Of a stretch of 18,602 nucleotides of DNA, positions 1 to 7,700 are shown in pieces (the stretch's first letter is position 1; the number at the start of each line of letters is the position of its first letter). The notes under the pieces are model-generated. The model searched no databases. It was given only the letters and a program-made list of their open reading frames with translations, and had not been told where the DNA came from. The stretch comes from CAXXOK01 sp001604115 (GTDB taxonomy: Bacteria > Bacillota > Clostridia > Christensenellales > Aristaeellaceae). The position numbers and the translations under genes were made by a program. The stretch spans positions 1 to 18,602 of the forward strand of contig JAYFOV010000031.1 in NCBI GenBank assembly GCA_034928535.1, read 5' to 3'.

Positions 1-21
1 CCCCCCCCCCCCCCCCCCCCC
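1..21. repeat. Poly-C homopolymer tract at window edge
   Basis: The window opens with 21 consecutive C residues followed by a GC-rich stretch. The true length is unknown because the tract runs off the edge. It could be a slippage-prone tract or an assembly edge artefact. No reading frame is supported through it. Confidence 0.7.
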
Positions 22-141
22 GCGTCCCCGCCCTGCTGGCCAGCAAGCCTGCAACGCCATACGCAATGCGGCGAGCGGCTCCACACTCTTACACAGGAAG
101 ATTCAGGCAATCGCCCATCTCCATATTATAGAACCATGAAT

Positions 142-191
142 GGGTCAAGGGGTCACTGACCCCTTGTGGGGTGCGGGGCAACGCCCCGCGC
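142..191 (+). repeat. Dispersed two-hairpin palindromic repeat, copy a
   Basis: This copy has the family layout GGGT, hairpin 1, a short G-rich spacer, hairpin 2. Hairpin 1 pairs CAAGGGGT (146-153) with ACCCCTTG (159-166). Hairpin 2 pairs GCGGGGC (173-179) with GCCCCGC (183-189) around AAC. Related copies lie at 10501-10578, 10666-10742, 16461-16506, 16617-16662 and 18297-18342. It may also act as a transcript end for something left of the window, but no U-tract follows. Confidence 0.75.
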
Positions 192-254
192 GTCCCCCGT
201 CCCCGCCCCCCGCCCCATCCACGTCCCTGACCATTCGTCCGTACCCTTTCCCCC

Positions 255-283
255 TTGTGGGGGTCAGCGCGGTATGCTATCAT
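255..283 (+). promoter_or_regulatory. Candidate extended -10 promoter for the membrane protein gene
   Basis: The best candidate is TGCTATCAT at 275-283: an extended -10 (TGn) with a 5/6 match to TATAAT. A poor -35, TTGTGG at 255-260, lies 17 bp upstream. A start near 290 would give a leader of about 20 nt before the ATG at 310. The match is by eye only. Confidence 0.4.
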
Positions 284-309
284 GATGGCAATGAATAGGG
301 GATGGTGCA

Positions 310-2142
310 ATGCAACGGGAGCAGCGCGCGGCAAAGCGCAGGGCGCAGGTGCGGGCGTGGCTGGGCAAGCCGCTTGCAGCCAGGGGCATTACAGGGGTAA
401 GTTTGTTGTGGATTGCCTGTTTGTTGGTACCGCTGGTGCTGTTTTGCCTGCATGCGCAGCCGCTGTATGATGATTTTGCGCACGTGAAAGACGCAGCGGA
501 TGCCTGGGCGCGGACGGGATCGTTGTGGGCGGCATGGCAGGGCGGGCTGTCGCGGGTGGCGCAGCTGTACAGCACATGGCAGGGCACGTATGTGGCGATG
601 CTGCTTTCGGCATTCACGCCGATGGTGTTTTCAGCAAAGCTGTTTTTTGTGGCGCCGCTTTGCACGCTGTTGTTGATGGTTGGCGCCGCGTGGTATCTGA
701 CGCGCGCCCTTGCCGCGCTGCTGCGGCTGCCGCGCCACCTGACGCTGCTTGCCTATGCTGTTTTTTTGACGCTGTGGCTGGGCTACCTGCCCGGGGCGCG
801 GGAAGCCATCTACTGGCAAAGCGGTGCGCCCTACGGCGTGAGCGGGGCGATGCTCCTGCTGCTGGCCGGGCTGCTGCTGCGGCTGCACCTGGGCGGCAAA
901 CCAATGCGGCGGGCTGTGCGCCTGGGTGTCATCGCCGTGGCGGGCACGGTGCTGGGTGGTTGCCCCTATCCGCTGGGGCTGGGGGGCGCGGTGATGCTCC
1001 TGCTGCTGGCGGTGTGGGCATGGCTTGCCAAATCCCGCGCCAGAGGGGGCGCGCTGCTTGCGCTGCTTTGCACATGCGCTTCGCTGGCAGTGGTAATTCT
1101 TGCGCCGGGCAATCTGGTGCGGCAGGCACGCGTGGGCGCGGCGATGCATCCTCTGCTTGCCGTGCTCCAGAGCACGGTGGAGATGCTGGAGTATAGCGGC
1201 GGGTGGATAACCCCGCAGCTGATCGCGGCGGCGCTATTGCTGGCGGGGGTGCTGTGGCAGCCGCTCAAGGCATCCGGGCTCCGGTTTGCAAGGCCGCTGC
1301 TGTTCACGGTGCTCAGCATGGGCGCGCTGGCGGCGGCGTTTGTGCCCGGCGTGTTTGCCACCGGCGTGGAGGGCTTGCGGGTGGATCGGATGGTGGCCAC
1401 GCTGTACCTGATGGCCATCCCGGTGCTGCTTTCCAACCTTTGCTATTGGCTGGGCTATGCGGCTGCCTGCCAGCGGATGGACGCGCAAGGGGAGCCACAT
1501 CCAGGCGGTAGCCCGACTGCCGCTGGCAATGGGTATGCCGCCACTATGGCGGATGCGCCCGCATGGCAGCAGACCGTTGCAAGCGGCGCAAGCGCAGAGG
1601 ATGGCGGTATGGCTGCCAAGCGGAATCATGCCCCCGTCCGCATGGAGCATGCTCCCTCCCTGCCCGTGCAGGCCTTGACGGTAACGCCGCCCGCACCCAC
1701 CGCGCCCGCTGTGCAGCCATCGCTTGGCGGAGACATGCCCCGCCCGCCATGCCTGACCCGCGGGCTGGCCTTGCTGTGCGCGGGGCTGGCCGTGTGGGGG
1801 TTGTTTGCATCGGCGATGATGACCGTGCCGCTCGTGGCCGCGCCTTACAGCCTTGTGACCGGGCAGGCCGCCCGCTACCGTGCGCAGATGGATGCACGCG
1901 CCCAGGCCGTCGCCAGTGCGCCCACACATACCGCTGCGATGGACGCGCTCACCCCCATCGATAACCTGCCCGCGCTCCAGCGCACCGACGGGCTGGAGTA
2001 TCCGCCGCAGCGGGCGCCGCTGGCGGAAGGCATGCACCATTACTACCGTGTGCAGCAGCTGGTGCAGCGCTATGGCGCGGGGCACATCCCGCAGACGGAA
2101 TGGGATGCGCTGGCCGCGTGGGAAGCAGCGGCCAACCCCTGA
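310..2142 (+). CDS. Polytopic membrane protein of unknown function, possibly GT-C-like (DUF6056-like)
   Basis: This is a 610-residue protein with a basic N-terminus and roughly eleven hydrophobic segments. The first is at about residues 31-48. Right after it comes a likely external loop with an acidic pair, LYDDFAHV (Asp54-Asp55), then STWQGTYVAMLLS (about 88-100) and EAIYWQSGAPYGVSG (about 165-179). A hydrophobic N-terminal helix followed by an Asp-Asp loop is typical of GT-C-fold membrane glycosyltransferases. The overall pattern recalls the uncharacterised DUF6056 family, but this is recognition by eye. Residues about 390-478 form a hydrophilic Ala/Pro/Gly-rich insert between the last membrane segments. 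The C-terminal 90 residues are soluble and end near HYYRVQQLVQRYG. The ATG at 310 is preceded by a modest GGGGA site. It stands alone and converges on purB, with hairpin terminators beyond its stop. Function is unproven; a cell-envelope glycan role is inference. Confidence 0.8.
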   Translation: MQREQRAAKRRAQVRAWLGKPLAARGITGVSLLWIACLLVPLVLFCLHAQPLYDDFAHVKDAADAWARTGSLWAAWQGGLSRVAQLYSTWQGTYVAMLLSAFTPMVFSAKLFFVAPLCTLLLMVGAAWYLTRALAALLRLPRHLTLLAYAVFLTLWLGYLPGAREAIYWQSGAPYGVSGAMLLLLAGLLLRLHLGGKPMRRAVRLGVIAVAGTVLGGCPYPLGLGGAVMLLLLAVWAWLAKSRARGGALLALLCTCASLAVVILAPGNLVRQARVGAAMHPLLAVLQSTVEMLEYSGGWITPQLIAAALLLAGVLWQPLKASGLRFARPLLFTVLSMGALAAAFVPGVFATGVEGLRVDRMVATLYLMAIPVLLSNLCYWLGYAAACQRMDAQGEPHPGGSPTAAGNGYAATMADAPAWQQTVASGASAEDGGMAAKRNHAPVRMEHAPSLPVQALTVTPPAPTAPAVQPSLGGDMPRPPCLTRGLALLCAGLAVWGLFASAMMTVPLVAAPYSLVTGQAARYRAQMDARAQAVASAPTHTAAMDALTPIDNLPALQRTDGLEYPPQRAPLAEGMHHYYRVQQLVQRYGAGHIPQTEWDALAAWEAAANP

Positions 2143-2303
2143 GAGCACAGCCAAAAGGCAAACCCGTGAAAGCGAAATGCAGCCGCGAAGCATGCAACCG
2201 ACTGCCGATGCATACAAGCCATGGGGCGCCTTTTCACCCAGACTGTCAGCGCGGCGCGGCAGCATGCAACGGTGCTATCGGGCAATTTTAGCCAAACACA
2301 GCA

Positions 2304-2340
2304 ACACCCCGCAGGAATCAGCCTGCGGGGTGTTTATCAT
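2304..2340 (+). terminator. Hairpin terminator, first copy, after the membrane protein gene
   Basis: A perfect 12-bp stem pairs ACACCCCGCAGG (2304-2315) with CCTGCGGGGTGT (2322-2333) around a 6-nt loop and is followed by TTATCAT. The T-run is short, so efficiency is uncertain. Because the neighbouring genes converge, it may work in both directions. Confidence 0.65.
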
Positions 2341-2502
2341 ACGATTTTCAAAGCAAACCAAACCCGGGAAAGCGAAATGCAGCCGCAAAACATGCAGCCG
2401 ACTGCCGATGCATACAAGCCATGGGGCGCTTTTTCACCCAGACTGACAGCACAGCGCGGCAGCATCAACGGTGCTATCGGGCAAACCTTGCCATACACAG
2501 CA

Positions 2503-2539
2503 ACACCCCGCAGACAGCAGCCTGCGGGGTGTTTATCAT
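2503..2539 (+). terminator. Hairpin terminator, second copy, in the duplicated module
   Basis: An 11-bp stem pairs ACACCCCGCAG (2503-2513) with CTGCGGGGTGT (2522-2532) around an 8-nt loop and is followed by TTATCAT. The loop differs from the first copy while the stem is kept. It is also the nearest strong hairpin downstream of purB on the other strand, where it lies about 230 bp past the stop. Confidence 0.6.
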
Positions 2540-2558
2540 AGAGTTTTCAAAGCACGAA

Positions 2559-2763
2559 AGCCTAGATTTCACATTGACCGCGTTTGCATTGCCGTGAAGG
2601 ATTGACGTGACCCCGCCATGCCTTCGCTTCTGCTCTGCGCCATCGCCCCTCATTTCCCGTGCGCTTCGATCAACCAGGAAGCGGAAGCATATCGGTGGTC
2701 ACGCTTGTCATACTCCGGTGCCATAAAACGGTGATCACGCTTGGGCGCAGCGCCGCATGGGCG
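2559..2763. other. Intergenic stretch between the tandem modules and the purB stop
   Basis: No gene is supported. A 15-bp direct repeat with one mismatch (CGGTGGTCACGCTTG at 2693-2707 and CGGTGATCACGCTTG at 2729-2743) recurs at a 36-bp period just past purB. No clear purB terminator with a U-tract is seen here. Confidence 0.5.
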
Positions 2764-4200
2764 TTATACGTTCACTTCTGCCTTGCCGGCCAGCTCGTCC
2801 GCATACTGCGCAAGCAGCGGGTCGATGCACTCCGCCAGGAAGGCGTCCACCTGCTCGGCGCTCCGGCCCACAAAACGCTCTGGCTCCAGAATGGCCTGAA
2901 TCTCCGCCTTGGTGATCTGGAAGGCCGGGTCGGCGGCAATGCGCTCCACCAGATCGTTGGGCGCGCCCTCTTCCTTGACCCTGCGGGCGGCCGCCTGGCT
3001 GTGCACGCGCAGGCGCTCGTGCAGCTCCTGCCGGTCGCCGCCCTTTTTGACCGCGTCCATCATGATGTTCTCAGTCGCCATAAAGGGCAGCTCTGCCATG
3101 ACGCGGGCACGCACCACCTTGGGGTACACCACCAGCCCATCGCACACGTTCATCATCAGGTTGAGCACCGCGTCCGTCGCCAGAAAAGCCTCGGCCACGG
3201 CGATGCGGCGGTTGGCGCTATCGTCCAGCGTGCGCTCAAACCACTGTGTGGCGGCGGTGATGGCGGCGTTCAGGCAATCCACCATCACAAAGCGCGCCAG
3301 CCCGCTGATGCGCTCGGTGCGGATGGGGTTGCGCTTGTAGGGCATGGCGGAGGAGCCGATCTGGTTTTTTTCAAAGGGCTCCTCCATCTCCTTAAAGCCC
3401 TGCAAGAGCCGCAGGTCGTTGCTGAACTTGCCGGCGCTTTGTGCCACGCCCGAAAGCGCGCTGAGCACCTGATAATCCATCTTGCGGCTGTATGTTTGCC
3501 CGCTCACCGGCACCACACGGGGGATGCCCACATCCGCCGCGATATCCAACTCGATCTGGCGGATTTTCGCGCCATCGCCGCCCAGCAGCTCCACAAAGCT
3601 GGCCTGCGTGCCGGTGGTGCCCTTGCTGCCCAGCAGCGCAAGGCTTTCCATGCGGTGGGTGATTTCCTCCACATCCATGAGCAGCTCATTCATCCACAGG
3701 GTGGCGCGCTTGCCTACGGTGGTCAGCTGTGCGGGCTGCAGGTGGGTGTAGGCCAGCGCAGGCAGATTTTTATACTGCTCGGCAAAGGCGCGCAGCTCCG
3801 CCAGCACAGTCAGCAGCTTGCCGCGCACCAGGGTCAGCCCCTGTTTCATGATCAGGACATCCGTATTATCGCCCACGTAGCAGCTGGTCGCGCCCAGGTG
3901 GATGATGCCGCGCGCCGTGGGGCACTGCTCGCCATAGGCAAACACGTGGCTCATCACATCGTGGCGCACCTCGCGCTCCCGGCGGTTGGCCACGTCATAG
4001 TTGATATCGTCCCGGTGCGCTTCCAGCTCGGTGATCTGCGCATCAGTGATGGGCAACCCCTGCTTTTGCTCAGCCTTGGCCAGGCTGATCCACAGCTTGC
4101 GCCAGGTGCGGAATTTGTTGTCGTCCGAAAAGATGAACTGCATCTCCGGGCTGGCATAGCGGGTGGAAAACGGGCTGATGTAAGCTCCGTGGTCAGTCAT
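2764..4200 (-). CDS. purB: Adenylosuccinate lyase
   Basis: PurB cleaves fumarate from SAICAR to give AICAR, and from adenylosuccinate to give AMP. It acts in the cytosol, normally as a homotetramer. The 478-residue product has the expected length and the fumarase/aspartase superfamily fold signatures. HLGATSCYVGDNTD (101-114) and the catalytic-histidine region THLQPAQ (His153) are present. So is the superfamily signature GSSAMPYKRNP (282-292) carrying the mobile-loop catalytic serine. The ATG at 4200 is chosen because AGGAGG lies 8 nt upstream and the N-terminus matches the family. An open frame continues upstream to 4434 but looks like GC-rich read-through with no homology. It is the last gene of the pur run, 547 bp after purL, and may have its own weak promoter. 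Confidence 0.97.
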   Translation of the reverse strand: MTDHGAYISPFSTRYASPEMQFIFSDDNKFRTWRKLWISLAKAEQKQGLPITDAQITELEAHRDDINYDVANRREREVRHDVMSHVFAYGEQCPTARGIIHLGATSCYVGDNTDVLIMKQGLTLVRGKLLTVLAELRAFAEQYKNLPALAYTHLQPAQLTTVGKRATLWMNELLMDVEEITHRMESLALLGSKGTTGTQASFVELLGGDGAKIRQIELDIAADVGIPRVVPVSGQTYSRKMDYQVLSALSGVAQSAGKFSNDLRLLQGFKEMEEPFEKNQIGSSAMPYKRNPIRTERISGLARFVMVDCLNAAITAATQWFERTLDDSANRRIAVAEAFLATDAVLNLMMNVCDGLVVYPKVVRARVMAELPFMATENIMMDAVKKGGDRQELHERLRVHSQAAARRVKEEGAPNDLVERIAADPAFQITKAEIQAILEPERFVGRSAEQVDAFLAECIDPLLAQYADELAGKAEVNV

Positions 4201-4470
4201 GGGGCAGACCTCCTGTATGCGGATTGGGTGAAAACGGTGGCGAGAGGGGGCGCGGCGGTCGCGAGCAGGCGCAGGGCGTGACGGTCGCGAGCGGGCACGT
4301 CGACCTGTGCAGGCGCAGCGCGGGTCGCCGCGACGGTGCCGGCATGAGCCGTTGCAGGCAAGCACGGCTGCGGGAAGCCCGTACCGTCCCTTGCAGGGGT
4401 GTCGGGCTGTAACGTGCCGCGATATCGCAGCCACGCTGCACCGCGCAGGCGCGGCATCGGCGCTGATTCC

Positions 4471-4499
4471 ATACTAGCAAAATGCCGCCCGGTTTGCAA
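4471..4499 (-). promoter_or_regulatory. Weak candidate promoter for purB
   Basis: On the minus strand TTGCAA (4499-4494) and TAGTAT (4476-4471) are separated by exactly 17 bp, each matching consensus at four of six positions. A second possible -10, TATACT, lies at 4567-4562 but has no convincing -35. Either could give purB transcription separate from the main operon promoter. Confidence 0.3.
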
Positions 4500-4634
4500 C
4501 TGCGGAAATCCGTCCGCGGCGGCATCGTGTTGAGCGCGCTTGCCTGCCCCTTACTATCATCAGTATAGTCAAGCCCGCCACAACACCAGCAACGCCCGCC
4601 GCAATACGGCAATGCTTAACCCATGCCCTCACAG

Positions 4635-4665
4635 GCGCAGGCAACCCGTGGGGGGTTGCCTGCGC
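4635..4665. other. Perfect 13-bp stem-loop downstream of purL
   Basis: GCGCAGGCAACCC (4635-4647) pairs perfectly with GGGTTGCCTGCGC (4653-4665) around a 5-nt loop. It starts about 80 nt past the purL stop. No U-tract follows on the minus strand, so it is not a standard terminator. An attenuating or transcript-protecting hairpin between purL and purB is possible. Confidence 0.6.
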
Positions 4666-4747
4666 GTAACAAAAATGGAAACGAAATCCCATCCAAACCA
4701 CACCGGCTGATTTTAGCCCGGCTGGCCGTGGCATAGGCCACCCTGCT

Positions 4748-7700
4748 TTACCGGAAGTAGGCTACCCCGCCTTCCAGCAACGGCTGGAGGATGTTGCCCG
4801 GCACATTTTGGTACAGGCCGCGCCCGGTGCGCTCGCTGTGCCCCATTTTGCCAAGCACGCGCCCGTCCGGCGAGCAGATGCCCTCCACCGCCAGCAGGCT
4901 GCCGTTGGGGTTCACACGCACATCCATGCCGGGCTGGCCGTCCGCGTCCACATACTGGGTGCACACCTGCCCGTTGGCCGCCAGCTTGGCCAGCATACCA
5001 TCCTCACAGACAAACCGCCCCTCCCCATGGCTCACCGGGATCAGGTGCACATCCCCCACGGCGCAGCGTTGCAGCCAAGGGCTTTTGTTGCTCACCACCC
5101 GGGTGCGCACCAGCATGCTCTGGTGCCGCCCGATGGTGTTAAAGGTGAGGGTGGGGCAATGTTCGTCCGTATCCACAATGGTGCCAAAAGGCACCAGCCC
5201 CAGCTTGATGAGCGCCTGAAACCCGTTGCAAATCCCCAGCATCAGGCCGTCACGATCCTGAAGCAGCGCATGCAGTGCGGCTTTCATGGCCGGGTTGCGG
5301 AAAAACGCGGTAATGAACTTGCCGCTGCCATCCGGCTCATCCCCGCCGGAAAACCCGCCGGGGAACACCACCATCTGCGCGCCGCCAATGGCCTTGCCCA
5401 CAGCATCCACACTGCGGCGGATGTGATCCGCCGTGAGGTTTTGGATCAGCACGATTTTCGCCTTCGCACCTGCGCGCTCAAGCGCCCGCGCGGTATCCAC
5501 TTCGCAGTTGGTACCGGGGAACGTGGGGATGACCGCCATCGGCTGCGCCGTGCGTAGGGCGGGTTTGCCCCACTGGGTGGCCGCATAGGGGGGAAGCGCC
5601 AGCGTGTTGGCGGCGGGGGCGACCGCCGCAGGGGTTTGGGCGGCAGTTGTCGCGGCGGATACCGTGGCGGTCTGCACATCATATTGCACAGCAGAATACT
5701 TGGTGGCTTGCGCGCCCGGTTGCACGGCAAATGCCGCAGCTGACTGCACATCGGATTGTACGGCACTATGCGTGGCGGGCGGCTCCGTGCCTGTGGCCTG
5801 CGCTGCGCCGCCCGCGCGGCGGTAAGGGAACACCGGCTCCAGCTTGGCCTCGTAGGCCTCCTGCACGGCGGCCAGCGGCACGGTTTCCCCCCGGCAGGCT
5901 AAGGTGTAGGCTTCGGTGGTGACGCCCAGCCGCTCCGCACGGGTCGCAAGCGCCGCCAGCAGCGCAGGGTGCGCGCCTTGCGCAGGCTCCGCCACGGCCA
6001 CGATCAACCCGCCGATGGCCGGTGCAAACAGGTCGCGGGCAAAGGCGGCATCCACCGCTGCGCCGATGCGGTTGCCCAGCGCCATCTTGAAAAGCCCCTC
6101 GGCCACGCCGCCCAGCCCCACCGCCCACGCGGAGGTGACCAGCCCCGCGCGGTTCAGGCTGTGCAGGAAATCCAGCGTTTCCATAAAGGCACCCGGCTGA
6201 AAAGGATCGCCCGGCAGATAGTACAGGCTGTGCCCCGCCGCCTTGAACTCCGGCGATACGGCCTCACCCGTCGTGCCCGGCGCAATGGCAAAGCTGACCA
6301 GCGTGGGCGGCACGGTGAGCTGCTCAAAGGTGCCGCTCATGCTATCCTTGCCGCCAATGGCCGCGATGCCAAAGCCCATCTGGGCATCCAGCGCGCCCAG
6401 CAGCGCCGCCAGCGGCTGCCCCCATCGAAGGGGATCCGTGCCCGTGCGGGGAAAATACTCCTGAAATGTCAGGTACGCCTTGCGCGCGTCAAACCCCGTG
6501 GCAGCCAGCCGCGCAAGGCTCTCCGCCACGCTGAGGTATGCACCGCGGTAGGCGTCCTGCACCATCAGCTCCGGGTGGAAGCCGTAAGCCATGCAGCTGG
6601 CGGTGTCCGTCTGCCCGTGCAGCACGGGCAGCTTGGCCACCATGCCCTGCGCGGGGGTCAGCTGGTGGCGGCCGCCGAAGGGCATGAGCACCGTGCCCGC
6701 GCCGATGGTCGCATCAAAGCGCTCGCTGAGCCCCTGCCGGGAGCAGAAAGGCAAGCTCCCGGCCATGGCGGTCAGGCGCCGGGTCAGGGTCTGGGCTGCC
6801 GGGTCATCGCCCGCCATCGCGGCGGGTGCGTCTGCGGGGGCATCACCCGCCATCGCGGCGGGTGCGTCTGCCGGGGCATCGCCCGCCGAACGTTCCACCC
6901 CCGCGCCGGGGTTTTCCACAATCGGCTCGCCGCCCGCGGGCGAAGCGTGCCCGCCCTGCGCCACATGCGCTGTGGCCTGCTTTTCCGCGCCGTTGCTGTT
7001 TAAAAAATCCCGGTGGATATCCACAATGGGCTGGCCGCGCCACAGCATGGTCAGGCGCGGCTCGGCGGTGACCACCGCCACCTGCGTGGCCTCCAAATTC
7101 TCCGCTGCGGCCAGCGCGATGAACGCCGCCGCATCCGCCGGGGCGACCACCACCGCCATGCGCTCCTGACTTTCGGATATGGCCAGCTCCGTGCCGCTGA
7201 GCCCTTCATACTTCTTGGGCACCCGATCCAGATCGATGCGCAGCCCATCGGCCAGCTCACCGATGGCCACGCTCACGCCGCCCGCGCCAAAATCGTTGCA
7301 GCGCTTGATCAGGCGCGTCACGGCGGGGTCGCGGAACAGGCGCTGGAGCTTGCGCTCGGTCACCGGGTTGCCCTTTTGTACCTCCGCGCCGCAGGTTTGC
7401 AGGCTTTGCAGGCTGTGGCTCTTGCTGGAGCCGGTCGCGCCGCCGCAGCCGTCGCGCCCCGTGCGCCCGCCGAGCAGGATGATGACGTCGCCCGGGGAAG
7501 GCGCCTCCCGGCGGATGTTCGCCAGCGGCGCTGCGCCCACCACCGCGCCGATTTCCATGCGCTTGGCGGCATAGCCGGGGTGGTATAGTTCATCCACCAG
7601 CCCGGTCGCCAGGCCGATCTGGTTGCCATAGGCGCTGTACCCGGCGGCTGCGGTGGTCACCAGCTTGCGCTGGGGCAGTTTGCCGGGCAAAGTATCCGCC

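Larger units (their letters stand above)
22..309. other. Non-coding upstream region of the membrane protein gene
   Basis: No supported gene lies here. The stretch holds one copy of the dispersed two-hairpin repeat (142-191), a C-rich segment around 191-225, and the candidate promoter of the plus-strand gene near 255-283. Short open frames on both strands lack ribosome sites and are not called. Confidence 0.6.
2161..2558 (+). repeat. Tandem duplication of a 200-bp intergenic module
   Basis: Two near-identical modules lie head to tail, about 2161-2360 and 2361-2558. They differ by scattered substitutions and one small indel. Each begins with a sequence like AACCCGGGAAAGCGAAATG and ends in a long GC-rich hairpin followed by TTTATCAT. 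Each also opens a short reading frame starting at the same ATG (2178 and 2378), with the shared peptide start MQP..MQPTADAYKPWGAF. No good ribosome site precedes either ATG, and the frames diverge after about 30 codons, so they are not called as genes. The pair sits between convergent genes. Confidence 0.85.
4201..4747. other. purL-purB intergenic region
   Basis: This 547-bp gap inside the pur run has no supported gene. It holds a perfect 13-bp hairpin (4635-4665), two weak minus-strand promoter candidates, a very GC-rich segment (4240-4450) with short imperfect repeats such as GGTCGCGAGC, and the purB ribosome site AGGAGG just before 4200. Confidence 0.6.

Noticed and set aside
2178..2540. 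Small protein genes in the duplicated module
   Set aside because: Frames share an N-terminus but lack a ribosome site and diverge through the terminator hairpins, so they are kept as a finding rather than called as genes.
2659..4281. 540-codon plus-strand open frame antisense to purB
   Set aside because: It is a by-product of GC-rich codon usage in purB; it has no ribosome site or recognisable domain, and PurB on the other strand is certain.
4201..4434. N-terminal extension of purB
   Set aside because: The upstream frame is open only because of GC richness; AGGAGG and family alignment support the ATG at 4200.
4550..4572. TTGACT on the minus strand as a purB -35 box
   Set aside because: At 17 bp spacing the -10 position reads GGGCAG, which is not promoter-like.
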